Counted from the stretch's first letter, positions 23,828 through 36,375 are shown. The stretch: DNA of 64,000 nt from Capsicum annuum (GCF_002878395.1 NC_061121.1:50438766-50502765), one strand, 5' to 3'. A program made the numbers and translations. The notes: generated by a model not told the origin, from the letters alone.

Positions 23828-26800
23828 TTTACTCTTTTGTAGGTGGTCGGGACATGTGCTACCGCTAGACAAGATGAGGGTCTTGAGATCGAGCCTAGGG
23901 ATCATACTCCTGTTCATGGATGACCCATAGGTCATGGACAACCTAGAGATGTGTCCTCAGCTAGGGTCCTAGATAGGTGTAACACCCCGTAATTTTACCT
24001 AGCTTAAATTTATCCAAAAAATATCAAAGGCTTGCTTTAAAGATGAATACACTGTTATACATATGGAATTTTCAATCGATATAAAATGGAAAATTGAATA
24101 AGCTTTCCATTGATATGAAATTCGCCCAAATCCAACACCCGGCCGAAGAATTATGGTCATTTTAGTAAAACAGTGTACCACCTGAGCCATCAGCGCGTCA
24201 CGGAGCTAGCCAAAATGGCAATTGTGAAAAACCAATGAGCCTCCGCAATATTGGCGCTTCGCGCCAAGGCTCAATTTAAGAATTGTCCTATTCCAATGTT
24301 CCAACACAATACCACTGCATCGCGGTGAACTTTCAAGTCTCAATCAAAGTGGCAACGTGATATTACCATATCGCGCCACCATGCAATTTCCTAGTTGTCA
24401 TCTTCCAGTGGCTTGGTGCGATGGTGACACGTCCCATCAGGGGTCCAGATCGAGAAATTTCACAAAAAATTAAGGTTACGCCCAGGGTTAAAATAGTCTT
24501 TTCCATGATTTTATTCTGCCCAGATGTGGGATTTAAGCCCTAAAAATGTTTAAACCCTTCATTATTAACTTTTTTCCCAAAATCAAAAGGTATTTCTCTC
24601 TCAAGAAAATAAACCCTAGCTCTCAAGAATCAAGGTCAATCCCAAGAATTTCTCCAAGAACTCATCAAATTAAGGTATGTTAGATATTCATCCATGGATC
24701 TTTACCTTTCATGGAGCCCAAGAATCCTTTTTCGAAATACAAGATTTATGATTTATGATTTTCATGTTTGAATTAGATTGAATTCATATTCATGATGTTG
24801 TTTGAGTTTTAATCCATGATTTAGATTGCAAGTTTCAAGAATTGATTCTAGTATGTGTTGAATTATGTGATATTCAATATAAACCCTTCAATTTATTAGT
24901 TCATTATTGTAACCATGTTAACCCTACTAAGTGTTTATGATTTAATAAACCAAGTATACTTCTTATGTGCTTGATAAATTTTCATGAGAATGAAATAATG
25001 CCATTATAGCATGCTAACATGTATTCCCCATTCATGTACAAGTTAAGGCATTACAAGTATTTGATGGAATGTTTCTATGAATGAATTATGACCAAGTGAA
25101 CATTGTTATGTTATTCAAGATTATGCTTTGCTTTAATTTTCATGCTATCGAGTCCTGGGGATATTTGTTTACCTAGAGTCAGTATCAGTTATAGGATAGT
25201 ATCAGTCATGTCATGATCAATAGTACTCTTAATCAGTTACAGAACTCAGTAGAACTCAGTTAGTCACAAAACTTAGGAAACTCATTTAAACTCTATATTA
25301 GTCCAGTCCAGTTCAGTATAATTAGATCAATTTCTTTCAGTTAGGAGTAGGATTCAGCACCGAGTGAGGCTAGGGATGGGGTCTCACCCGTTAGCTAGGA
25401 TTGGGTCCCTAGAAGAAATCTCTTAGTTCCAGAACTACATAGCCAGCATAGGTTATGAGATGTCACCCATTAGATAGGACTGACATACTCAAGGATCACC
25501 CTCTAGTTTAGGACTAATTTTAGGGGTCACCTATTAATACCCGTGACACGGTGCTAGCACCCTTTTAATTGGGGTTACAGATTGGACCCCCCCAACTCAA
25601 TTACTTTATCTTATTTGGGGCATGTCGGCTAAATGATTACCTCCCACAATTTCAGTCTTCAGTCTAGAACTCAGTTCAGTTCTACAGGTTCAGGACTGTT
25701 AGACACAGTCAATCACTATCAGTAAATCAGTTATCAGTAACTTTAGATATCAGTTATACAGTTATAAAAAATTAGTACTTAGCTTCAGAAAAATACAGTT
25801 ATAGTATACACGTACTCTTATATTCAGTTACTCTATATCATTTAGTTAGTTATTGTTCATGCATATGAACCCTTGCATTTAGCCTTACCTCATTTAGCAT
25901 ACCGGTATATTCCTATGTACTGATCGCTTACCCATTTCTTGCGCTATGATATTTCATATCATAGGTTAGGATGCTCAGGTTCCTGACTGCACTTAGCTAG
26001 ATTAAGCCAGTAGTAGCAGACTTAGTAGTGGGTCCTCATCTATCAAGGATATGCTTTTTATTTTTATGTATTTCAGTTTAGCAGTAGCTTAGTAGTCGGA
26101 GTTAGTTAGGGGCTTATCCCATCAACTCCACTTTTCAGACAGATTTAGTTAGAGGCTTTTCAGATAGTATTCAGTTTTACAGATGTTATATTTTATTAGT
26201 ATTTCAGATGTTTTAAACCTTGTGGCACTTCAGCCCATTTTTCCGTATTAATTACAGCATTATTATTCAATTCTCATAACAGATATCATTCATGGATTAG
26301 CTTGTGGTCTTTTGGGATCGTAAGCACCGTATGATGACTAGGGGATAGTCCCAGGTCGTTACAATGGGGGTCCTCCACCAGACCTTATTTTCGCTCCTGA
26401 GCTGGAGGTTATTCCGCCCCAGCCAGTGGTGGGGCAGGGACCATCCCAGGATCCACCAGGGTTTATTTCTTCTTTAGTGGTTAGAGATGTATTTCTTCAG
26501 CTTTTCTAGATAGTTGGTGATGTTTTTCCTAATAGTGCACAATCTACTAATCAGAGTGGTAATGAGGTAGGGGCGAAGCCTATAGCTATGGCTCCCAGAG
26601 TTTATGTTCCTCTTGCACCAATAGTTGTTCAATCGGTAATTTCTTAACTAGTGGTTGCTCAGCCTGCTATGTCTTCTGAAGACCAAAAGATGTTGGGTAG
26701 ATTCTTAAAATTGGCTTTACCTAGGTTTTCTAGTGCTCTGAGCGAGGATGCATATTAGTTCCTAATTGCTTGTGAATATAGGCTCCATAATTTGTACCTT

Positions 26801-27560
26801 GTTGAGAATCGTGGATGGATTACACCACATTTATGTTCGATTTGGTTGCTAGATATTCGTGTAGAAGTTATATAGATTCTAAACCAGTTGGATCTTCTCC
26901 TTTGTCTTGTATTCGGTTCTCTGAGATGTTCTGGGAGAAGTACATACCTGGTAACCTTAGATAATGTTTGAGGTATTGGTTCTCTAGATTGGAGCAGGGC
27001 TCTATGACAGCTGCAGAGTATGAGGCTCATTTACTTGAGTTAGCTAGGCCTATGACTTCTATTCTGGATACTGAGAATGAAAGATTTTATTTCTTTATTA
27101 GAGGGTTGAGACTCCCCATTCATATGTCTACTCAGAGTTTAGTTGTTATGGGTAGGTCTTTTCTTAAGGTTTTGGATCAGGCTCAGGTGATGGAGGAGAT
27201 ATATCATGAGGGCTAAAGGGGAAACGATAAGAGGCCTAGATATCAGGGCAGTTTTAGTGGGAGCCATAGTAGTTCTTGATTTAAAGGTAGTAGTTCTCAT
27301 GGTGGGTATTCTCTGCTTCCATCCTATCAGCCTCAGAGTCAGTCAGTCGACCGATTTAGACAACTCTTTAAATTACTAATGGAGGTCAATCTAGTACTAG
27401 TAATCGCCCAGGCCAGGTTGGTAGTCTATCTTTGAGGGGTTCATTATTTGTCCATTCTAGTTGTGGTAGTTACTCTGGGTCAACCAAATTTATTGGTTAT
27501 ATTTTTGCTTTGGGTTTATGTTATAGTTGTGGGGGTCTTGGCCACTATTCTCAGGAGTGA
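23828..27560 (+). pseudogene. gag: Ty3/gypsy gag, split by a solo LTR
   Basis: The short 5' part (23828-23977) precedes the solo LTR, and the rest resumes at 26364. The frame at 26968-27216 has MRYWFSRLEQGSMTAAEYEAHLLEL, the central gag block of plant Ty3/gypsy elements. Near 27520-27565 is CYSCGGLGHYSQ followed by a stop, a zinc knuckle missing its last Cys. Several stops interrupt the frames. Gag would package the element RNA. Confidence 0.8.
23978..26363 (+). mobile_element. Solo LTR nested in gag
   Basis: It starts TGTAACACCCCG and ends GGTCGTTACA, with the dinucleotides TG and CA at its ends. Flanks are ATAGG (23973-23977) and ATGGG (26364-26368), a 5-bp target duplication with one change. 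The body matches the order of the LTRs at 55670 and 61807: TTTTACCTAGCTTAAA, then a block rich in CGCG words (24190-24440), then CTCTCAAGAA and AAACCCTAGCTC, then TCAGT-rich sequence. No internal region remains, so it arose by LTR-LTR recombination of a full element. Confidence 0.88.
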
Positions 27561-27789
27561 CCTCTTCATGGGGTGATTGTTGTTTTACCTTAGAGTGTTC
27601 CTACTATTAGAGTAGTTCACCCCTCAGCTAGAGGTGGTTCTCATGGTCGCAGGGGTAGTTTCTAGGGTACTCGAGGAGGTTCTCAAAAAGGCAGGATAGG
27701 AGGTCAGTCAGGTGCCCAACCAGGAGGCGGGTGTGGTTGGTTGTATGCAGTACTTGCTAGACCCGAGGCTAAGACTTTGGATGGTTTTG

Positions 27790-28390
27790 TTATAGGTATG
27801 ATTTTGGTGTGCCGCCAGTCGTCCCTTGATTTAATTGATCTAAGATCCACTTATTCCTATATATCTGCTTATTATGCACCATAGTTGGAGTTGTCTTGTG
27901 ACTTATTATCCGTACCATTGCACGTATCGACTCCCATGTGTGACTCTTTAGTAGTGGATTGAGTTGTAAGAACATGTTTTGTGACTGTCAGTGATGTTGA
28001 TACTTATGTTGATCTTATTATTCTAGATATGGTGGATTTTGATATGATACAAGGCATGGACTGGTTATCCCACTATCATGGGGTCATAGATTGTTTTTCC
28101 AAGACTATTACCTTATCTATGCTTGATGTACCCCCAGTTATTTGGCACAGAGAGGTTAGCCGCGTGTCGACGGGGATTATTTCTTATGTTTGTGCTAGGA
28201 GGCTGATTTTGAGTAGTTTTGAGTCTTATCTCGTTTATATTTGTGATACTAGTATGGAGAGTCCGTTGCTTGACTTTGTTCCTATTGTTTATAAGTTTTT
28301 AAGTGTGTTTTCTATCAACCTGCCTGGTATTCCCCTTGTCTATGAGATTTCGTTTGTCATTGATCTCGAGCCTAGAACCTGACCTATTTC
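27790..28390 (+). pseudogene. Ty3/gypsy protease and linker to RT
   Basis: 27795-27975 reads SSLDLIDLRSTYSYISAYYAP with LRS in place of the usual [SP]-G-[SA] after the catalytic Asp, then HVSTPMCDSLVVD. A stop precedes the next frame (27981-28382), which continues VDTYVDLIILDMVDFDMI and GMDWLSHYHGVIDC and ends in the region before RT (LPGIPLVYEISFVIDLEP). Two stops and the altered active site make it inactive. Confidence 0.8.
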
Positions 28391-29120
28391 TATGGCACCT
28401 TACAATATGGTTCCCACCAAGCTAAAAGAGCTAAACTCTAAACTTCAAGATCTTCTTAATTGGGGTATTATTAGACCAAATGTGTCTCCTTCGAGAGCTC
28501 CTATATTGCTTGTGAATAAAAAAAACAGCTCCAAGTATATATGTATTAATTATAGAAGCTTAAGAAGATGACGGTGAAGAATCATTATCCAATGCCTCTT
28601 ATTGATGATTTTTTGACAAACTTTGGGGTGCGATAATGTTTTCTAAGATTGATTTGAGATTTGGTTACCATCAGTTGAGGATTCAGGCTGAGGATATCCT
28701 GAAGACAGCTTTTAGGACTCGTTATGGTCATTACGAGTTCTTAGTGATCTCATTTGGGTTGACTAATGCCCCAGTCATATTTATGAATTTGATGAACCAA
28801 GTATTCAGGCCATATTTGGATTTCTTTGTGATTGTGTTCATCAACGACATCCTTATGTATTTGAGGAGTAGAGAGGAGCATGCACAGTATTTGAGGATCA
28901 TCTCCAGACTTTAAGAGATCATGTGTTTTTTGCAAAGTTCTCTAAGTGTGAGTTTTGGCTTAAGTCGGTGGCATTCCTTGGACATGTGGTGTCTATAGAT
29001 GATACTATGGTTGACTCAACTAAGATTGAGTGGATTCGTGATTAGGTTAGACCTATATCTTTGACTGAGGTTCATAGATTCATTGCTTTGGCCGATTATT
29101 ATAGACAACTCGTCGAGGGT
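28384..29120 (+). pseudogene. Ty3/gypsy reverse transcriptase
   Basis: Blocks in order: MAPYNMVPTKLKELNSKL and SRAPILLVNKKN near 28393-28520; NYRSLRR near 28550; the frame at 28636-28914 with [16 protein letters not shown] (the catalytic Asp of block A), [23 protein letters not shown], and [15 protein letters not shown] at 28838-28880. The first Asp of the YxDD-type motif is Asn. [20 protein letters not shown] follows in another frame. Stops at 28381 and 28914 and a frameshift near 28560 break it. Confidence 0.88.
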
Positions 29121-29129
29121 TTTACTATT

Positions 29130-29675
29130 ATTTCAGTGTCTGTGACCAGATTGACTCAATAGGAGGTTCCTTTCTGATGGTTCAAGAAGTGTGAGTTGAG
29201 CTTTGTATAGGTTAATAATTTTTTCATTTACACTCCTATTTTTGCTCTTCCTATTGAGGGTAGGGGATTCACCGTGTTTTGTAATGCTTCTGGTGTTGGT
29301 TTGGGTTATGTATTGATGTAGTAGGGTCATTTTATTGCTTATGCTTCTAGACAGCTTAAGGTACACAAGCACAACTACCCCACTCATGATTTGGAGCTGG
29401 AGGCCATAGTTTTTGTGCTTAATGGAGGCATCTTTATGGCATGAATTGTGAGATTTTCACCGATCGTCGCAGTCTTCAGCATCTTATAACCCAAAGGGAG
29501 CTTAATGCTAGACATCATAGATGTACGGAGTTTCTTAAGGATTATGATATTTCAATTTTGTATCATCCAGGCAAGGCAAATATAGTAGCAGATGCCTTGA
29601 GTCAGAAGGCAGTGAGTATGGGTATCTTGGCTTGTATTTCAGTTTCTCAGAGGTCCTTGGCATGGGACATTTAGT
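29130..29675 (+). pseudogene. Ty3/gypsy RNase H
   Basis: FCNASGVGLGYVL (29278-29318, first Asp replaced by Asn), [17 protein letters not shown] (29373-29420, Glu block), CEIFTDRRSLQHL (29443-29482, Asp block) and YHPGKANIVADALSQKA (29560-29610, last Asp). One frameshift lies between the Glu and the third block (near 29425). Domain order and spacing match Ty3/gypsy RNase H1. Confidence 0.85.
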
Positions 29676-29815
29676 CCTTATCCAACTCTATGGTTCACCT
29701 TAATATTTTAGATCCTAGAAGGATTTTGGCTAGTGTGAAGGCGAGGTCCTCACTATTTGAGCAGATTCAAGATTATCATTTTGAGGATAGTATGCTTCGC
29801 TTCCTTCCTGATTAG

Positions 29816-31059
29816 GTGTTGAGTGATGAGTCCGAGAGGAACACTGTAGATTCTGAGGGTGATTTGAGATTTGATGGTCGTATTTGTATTTCAAGGATTG
29901 ATACCTTGATTCAATTGATTTTGCATGAGGCTCACAACTCTAAATATTCCATTCATCCCGGCACAACCAAAATATATAGAGATTTAAGACAATATTATTG
30001 GTGGAGGGGTAAAAATAGAGATGTGGCAAACTTTGTAGCTCATTATCTATGTTGTCAGCAGGTAAAGGTCGAGCATCAACGACCAAGTGGTTTGATTCAA
30101 AGATTGCCCATTCTTAAGTAAAAATAAGAGCAGATTACCATGGATTTTATTGGTGAGTTACGTCGCCTTCCCTTGGGTCTGATGGTATTTTGGTCATTGT
30201 AGATTGTTTTACCAAGTCAACACACTTTATTCCTATTCAGATGTCCTTCAGTGTTGAGATATTATCCCATATCTATGTTTGGGAGATAGTTTGTTTGCAT
30301 GGTATGCCTATTTCTATTATTTTGGTCATGGTTCTATGTTTACTTTGAGATTTTGGAGAGCTTTTCAGGAGGATTTGGGTACTTAGGTAGATCTTAGTAC
30401 AACTTTTATCTGTAGACCAATGGCCAGTCCGATCAGACTATTCAGGTGCTTGAGGATACGCTTCAAGCCTGTGTGATAGATTTTGGAGACCAGTGGGAGG
30501 AGCACTTAGCCTTGTCGGAGTTTGCATATAATAACAGCTATCATTCGAGTATTGAGATGGTGTCTTTTGAGATTTTGTATGGTAGGATATGTCATTCTCC
30601 TGTTGGATGGTTTGAGACTTTGAGGTTAGGCCACGTGGTACAGATTTACATTAGGAGTCGTTAGATAGAGTCAAGGTGATTGAGGATAGGTTGAGAGTGG
30701 CTCAGAATAGGCAAAAGGCCTATGAAAATCATAGGTTTCATTATTTTAGATTGGGAGTCGGTGACCGTGTATTCCTTTGTGTATTGCCCATAAAGGGTGT
30801 GGTGAGATTCGAGAGGAAGGGCAAGCTTAGTCCTAGATATATTGGACCTTTTGAGATTCTTCGCACAATTGATGAGGTGTCTTATGAGTTAGCTTTACCT
30901 CCAGATTTTTTTGTTATCCATTCAATTTTCCATATTTCTATGTTGCGTCGATATATCCCTGATCGTTCTCATGTGCTTAGATGGGACTCAGTTCACTTGG
31001 ACGAGCATTTGACCTTTGTGGATGAGTTGGTGCTTATTTTGGCTAGTGATATGAGGTGA
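29816..31059 (+). pseudogene. Ty3/gypsy integrase with GPF module
   Basis: 29816-30121 holds the N-terminal zinc-binding part (HEAHNSKYSIHPGTTK, then FVAHYLCCQQVKVEHQRP). 30138-30230 gives MDFIGELRRLP and ILVIVDCFTKSTHFIP with a catalytic Asp. 30446-30664 covers QWEEHLALSEFAYNNSYHSS, the end of the core. 30676-31059 ends with GKLSPRYIGPFEILRTIDE and HSIFHISMLRRYIPD, the GPY/F module. Stops at 30119 and 30662 and frameshifts near 30160 and 30310 break it. A few degraded codons follow to 31195. Confidence 0.88.
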
Positions 31060-31232
31060 TTGATCACTAGAGAGATTTCTATAGTTAAAGTTCAGTAAAT
31101 GCACCGCTCAGTGGAGGAGTCCACTTGGGAGATCAAAGCGAGATATGGACGTAGTATCCTTGCCTGTTCGAGACTTCAGTTATATCCTAATCCTTAACTT
31201 TTGCAAATAAAAGTTACTCTAGTTTTGGATAT

Positions 31233-34200
31233 TGTAATGACCCTTCAAGTTATTTTCCATATTTCCACTTATTTCACCGCTAGATCTTTTCTATAGCTAC
31301 CCCATGTCATTTACAACTTGTTAGAACTAACAGATCAATTATCAGGCATTTAGCTTAGTGTTTAGAGCTAATTCCCTATTTCGAATTCTTCGATGGTTCT
31401 AAATGGCCACCGGGAAAAACCTTCAGTACGACGACCTAGAATGAAAATTCTAACTGCTCCAAAAGCTCCAAAATGCTGATTATAGGCTAGATGAACCTTT
31501 GGTTCGGGTCTCAAGGAACCTAGGCTCATTTAGACCAATTGATCAAAAAGTTAAGAAAATAAAATATAGGTGTGGGACCCTCATTTGGTCGAAACGACCT
31601 TGAATGGAAAATTTTATTGTGCAATTAAGTTTGAAATGCCAAATTTAGTGTGGTTTCATATTTCATTTGCGTATATTGAATTTTGAATGAATCTCGCGCA
31701 CCCGGTCGAGCCTATTTTGGGACTTGAAAATTTTGGTGCACCAGGTTTCTGGTGCACCGCAATAGCGGCACTTCGGCCCATGATAGTGACCCGCTTTATA
31801 GAGGCGATGTCATGATCGTGAAGTGGTTTCGCGATTGTGACTCATGTGGCAGACGAAAGATGGTGCAATCACAAAGCCTCAGGTCGCGATAGCGACTGTC
31901 AAGGACCTGGAGTAGGTATAAAATGACCCTTTTCCATGATTTTAGGTCATTCTTCATCATTCCCTTGAAAGATAAGAACCCTAAACAGTGTGAGAGCTTA
32001 AAATGGAAGCTTGTTGGTGATTAGGAAGCTAGACTAACATTTATTTTCACGATTATCTTCTGATTTGAGGTAAGAATTCACCCTTTTCTTAGTGAAATTT
32101 CTTAATTTATTGGTAAAAACCCCAAAACCTTTAGGACTTGATTTTAGCCCCAATTTAGCTTGATTTTCACCCACTTCTTAGGGTAATGATTCCTTGAGCT
32201 TGATATTATGTTGGGTTGGTTTCGAAAACGTGATTTCCTTAAGTGGAACTGACATAAGGTTTTGGTATATTTTTTGGACCCAAAGCATGATGGTGTAATA
32301 TAGGTAGCATTTTTCTCGTATTGATAAGTTGAATGCATTTATGATAGATTGGCATCTTGAGGAGGCTTCTCTGAAGGAAAAAATAGTGTTTTGGCAGCTC
32401 GTTGAGATTTTTTCGGCATTGAGGTAGGCTAAGTTTATTATTTCGATTGAGCTATTTCATAGTATTCTTATGATATTGTGTTAGATTTGGGGTGGGCTTT
32501 AGGTGTTAGATTGATGAAATGCAATACCTGGGTTAGTTGGACCATTTAGGCCATATTAAAACCATAGAGTTGAAACACTTAGCTTGTTTTCTTATGCCTT
32601 TGATGAATTGGACTTCATTACTCATGTTTAGCATGAGAGTGCCTTCGATTGATCAAGATTAAGTAAAATACTCTAGTTAATCATGCGTAGGGTAAGTTTG
32701 GCCTTACTTGCTTACACTAGTGAAGGTTGCTTAGTTTCCCTTAGAATTATCTAAAAGGCTTGGGAAGAATCTCTACCTTAGAGCTAATTGTGGCTTGCTA
32801 TACATCTAAAATGCATTTAGATACCTTAAGCCTAGTTCGGGTACAATTTACCTAGAATGGAACTTGAGGATTAAGAGTGGACTCTTAACCCACTGTAAGC
32901 TATGACACATGTTAGTTTGTTAACCTTTTACGCTTATTAGACTCTTGGAAATGTGTATTGAGGCAATATGGGTAAATCTTGATACTTGATGGTTTTGTTG
33001 GTCAATGAGAAGGTTGATGCCTATTGATTATGCTATTACTTATGCTATTGATGATGTTATTCATGATGTTGATTATGCTATTGATTATATACCTGGTTCG
33101 AGTCTAGAGGATGATTATGACACTGTTGATTATTTATCAGTTCAAGTCCAAGTATTGATTATATTTTTTGGTTTGAGTACGGCTATTGATTATTTTCCAA
33201 TTCAAGTCTGGCTATTGACTGTATTTATCTGTTCGAGTTTGGGTATTCATATTATGCTATGATGATATACTTCTTGTGATTAGTGATATCAGAGTGTGAG
33301 ATTGGAAGTAGCAATTTAGCTAAGTTGGAAGAAGAGGAAATGGTTATAATGTGGCATGATATAAATGAACTTTAGTTGTAAAATGACTAGTTGATAAATA
33401 AGGACTAGTGAATATATGATGACTAGCCGATAATTGAATTAGTCATAAGATATGAATAGTTGATTAATCGTGACTAGTGTATGGATGATGTTAAGGTTTC
33501 TATATGTTGGTAAATTATGGAATGATGGTTAAATGATGAGTTGGATATTTATAAGCAATGAATGGTTGCTTTGTTCTATCTCGAGTGTACTCTCCAGGTG
33601 TATAAGAGTTTGTGATGAGTTAGTTACTTTCCACACCAATTGGTGTATGAAAGCCAATTTTGTAGTTATAACTGTACGTGTTGTAGCTTTATGTTATGTT
33701 ATTATTCCGATCTATTTAATTATCTATGTACAGCGATGTTGGAGCTACTTCAGGTTTTTCTATACCTTGACTTAATTTTAGTATCTTGCATTTTATCATA
33801 CTTATATCATGATTTAGCTCAGTCGACCGATGATGCCTATTGAGTACCCATTGTTTTAGTACTCATACTACACTTCTATACCTTTTGGTGAAAATCCGAG
33901 TACTAGCTATCTTCGTTGATCGTTGATCGTGTTGTGTTGATATTTCCATAGATAGGGTGAGCTCTTGGTGTTTGAGTCTCTCATTTTCCTCTATTTTTTA
34001 TATTCAGTCTTTTATTATCGTGACAGATGTTGTTAAATATTCTAGACATTATAGTTGTATTATTATATGCTCTTGTACTGGCTCTACCAGGTCGTGGGAT
34101 GGTATCTTGTATTGACTGTTTTTATCTATTTAGAACACTTGACTTATTTATATATTGTGTTCTTGAAATTCGCTTATGTTGGGCATTTTCCACCAAATTA

Positions 34201-34295
34201 ACCCATTGCTTTAGCTCCGGGTTATGATTTGACTTGCCTACTGGTGGAATTTAAAGGTTCCATCGCTATCGTGACTCATAAAATGGGTCGTGACA
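31233..34295 (+). repeat. 3' LTR of the 20978-34295 element
   Basis: 3063 bp, TGTAATGACCC to GGTCGTGACA. It holds a block of GCG/CGC words at 31755-31905 and imperfect tandem units around TATTGATTAT-CAGTTCAAGTC at 33010-33250, which are also in the 5' LTR (22310-22590). Confidence 0.9.
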
Positions 34296-34760
34296 CTCCT
34301 CTATCCTTCAGAGAAAGTCTTATTGGTGTAGCATGAAAATTGGGACAGCATTCAAAGAAGCAGGTCATAACTGAAAGTTACTCTTCTAGGCTACGTACTA
34401 CTTCTGTTGGAGTAACATTTTACTATTTGTATTCTATAATTAGTAGATTCTTTCTACTCTTGTATTTTTTATCTTAATCTTATTAGAATTTTTTTGGTAG
34501 ACACTTTTGTTGCAAATGATGATGAAGATTAACACTATGAGCAAATACAGAGCCAGAATTTAAGGTTTAGGGTTCTTAAAATTAAGATTAGATAGCAATC
34601 TCAAATTAATATATAATAATCGTCAGACGAAGGAACAAGTATCAATCTTCAATATATGTTTAAAAATAATCAGTTAAACACTACATAATATAAAAATTAT
34701 CGTTGCATTTACACTCGACGACTTGTCATATTCTAAAAATGATCAATGGCCACATCATTA

Positions 34761-35859
34761 AGGTCTCATTTGTTTGCACTTAATGAAGGTCTGAATCTAA
34801 ATGGTTCAGACTTCAAACCATTAAGTGCATTTGTTTTTTATTAAGGTGTTAACTCTTAATAGGTCAGAATAGGTCTTAATCATTCAGATTTAGAACCAAG
34901 TCTTAATAGGTCTGAAGGGATATTCTGGTGTTGGATAATATTTACCACTCTATTCATAATCAGCAATCACCACCACTAACCATCTCTGCCACCGTCACCA
35001 TTGTCAACCACCACCCACCACTACCAACCACCTCCACCATCACAACCACCATCAACAACAAATACCGCTACCACACCTACTACCTCTTTTATTCTAATTA
35101 TATTCATCGCCACCACTGTCGTCAACAACAACACAATCAACAACCACTACAAGCCAATCTTTCCTACCTACCAACTCATCTATCACAACTAGCACCACCA
35201 CTAACTACCACTAATACATCATAACCTCTACACATTCTTTGGCTGCCACCACTATTGTCACTAGTAACGCCACCTCTACCACCACTTCAACCAGTACCAT
35301 CGCTACAATTTATCTCTACTAACAATCATCTCCGCCATCACAACAAATAACATCCTTAACTAGCACAACACATCGTCAATCATCATGCATTCATGTTTCA
35401 CCCAACACAATCAACACCTTAAACTACTAACATCAAGCAACGTCACATCACAACAACAACAACCACTATCAATCACCACCATCATAATAGTCACTACAAT
35501 ACCAACCATCACAATTATCACCACCAACATTATTAATCACTAACATCAATCATTGTCACCGCAACCACCATTATAAACCAACTCCACTATCACTAACGAA
35601 CATAAATGGTTTTTCTCAATCAAATACTAATAATTTTGTTGTATTAAATTACATACTTTTGTAATATATAATTAATTTTTTATTTGAATTATATTTTTTA
35701 TTTTATTATGTATACAAATAAATATTTTTTACACATTCAGATGTTGAAAAACAAACAGTCTTAATCATTCAGTTTTCAGATCTAGAGACAACATCTTAAT
35801 CATTCAGATGTGCATTCAAATTCAGACGTCTGAATCTTAAAAAAAACTAATGGAGCCTA
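34761..35859. mobile_element. Possible non-autonomous TIR element with CCA-rich filling
   Basis: Left end AGGTCTCATTTGTTTGCAC..GGTCTGAAT and right end (complement) AGGCTCCATTAGTTTT..GATTCAGACGTCTGAAT are similar inverted ends with repeated TCAGA/TCTGA words inside both arms. The ends are imperfect and the target duplication is not clear. Between the arms lies a long CAC/CCA/ACA triplet-rich stretch (34960-35600). Confidence 0.45.
34960..35600 (+). repeat. CCA/ACA triplet-rich low-complexity stretch
   Basis: Degenerate CAC, CCA, ACC and ACA triplets dominate. The Thr/Pro/Asn-rich ORF over 34928-35224 is a product of the composition, not a gene. Confidence 0.85.
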
Positions 35860-36231
35860 AGTACACTTTCAAATACTTTCTCTATGTAATAAATTAAATA
35901 ACTTTTCAACTAGTTACATATTCAAAAAGTCATTACCAATTCTACTTCGGTGTTTGAGAGAACTTGAGGCTTGAAAACATTCGTTATGATAATCTCGCTT
36001 AAAAATAGTATAGGTGATGGACAAATATAATGGTGATTAGAATCCTAACTTTTTTTTTTTTTTTTGGAGACTTCGAGGGTTTGTGATATGAAGAAATCAA
36101 TAGTCATTTTTTTTTATTCTAACTTATTAATTTTTATTTTATTTGTAAGTAAAGGTTTAAAAATAATATGTAATTGTAAAGCATGATCTATTTTATAAAG
36201 TAGTATTTCTTTTTTTAAAAAAAAAAAAAAA

Positions 36232-36375
36232 AGAATAAGAAAAAAAGCTTTGAGAGCAGCCGAAGATGAGTAAAAATATAAACTGCAAGCTGGATTTGAA
36301 CCCACATCACAGGCAAGCGAGTCTTAACTCTTGACAGCCCTAAATACACCGCTGAGCGATTTGCTTGTCTATAAA
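36232..36375 (-). mobile_element. tRNA-derived SINE head
   Basis: On the minus strand from about 36371: AAATCGCTCAGCGGTGTA resembles an RNA polymerase III A box and GGGTTCAAATCC (36293-36304) a B box, spaced about 55 bases apart. The ends AGACAAGC and GCTTGC could pair like an acceptor stem. A T-rich tail follows on the minus strand. An intact tRNA gene is unlikely because no normal anticodon arm folds and the sequence continues as a SINE body. Confidence 0.55.

Larger units (their letters stand above)
20978..34295 (+). mobile_element. Ty3/gypsy retrotransposon, plus strand, with intact target duplication
   Basis: The LTRs start TGTAATGACCCTTCA (20978 and 31233) and end in GTGACA (23635 and 34295). 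CTCCT flanks the whole element at 20973-20977 and 34296-34300, a perfect 5-bp target duplication. Inside are a tRNA-Met primer site with three changes (CGGTATCAAAACCA from about 23639), gag interrupted by a solo LTR, protease, RT, RNase H and integrase with GPF. Many stops and frameshifts make it non-autonomous today. Confidence 0.92.

Noticed and set aside
29818..29846. Hammerhead-ribozyme-like GAGTGATGAGTCCGAGAGGA
   Set aside because: It lies in the integrase frame and encodes the family's LSDESER segment. The core CTGATGA and GAAAC are not both present.
34928..35224. 98-codon Thr/Pro/Asn-rich ORF
   Set aside because: Product of CCA/ACA triplet composition; no start context or conserved pattern.
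36232..36375. Functional tRNA gene
   Set aside because: Pol III boxes exist, but no proper anticodon stem-loop could be drawn and a SINE-like tail follows.
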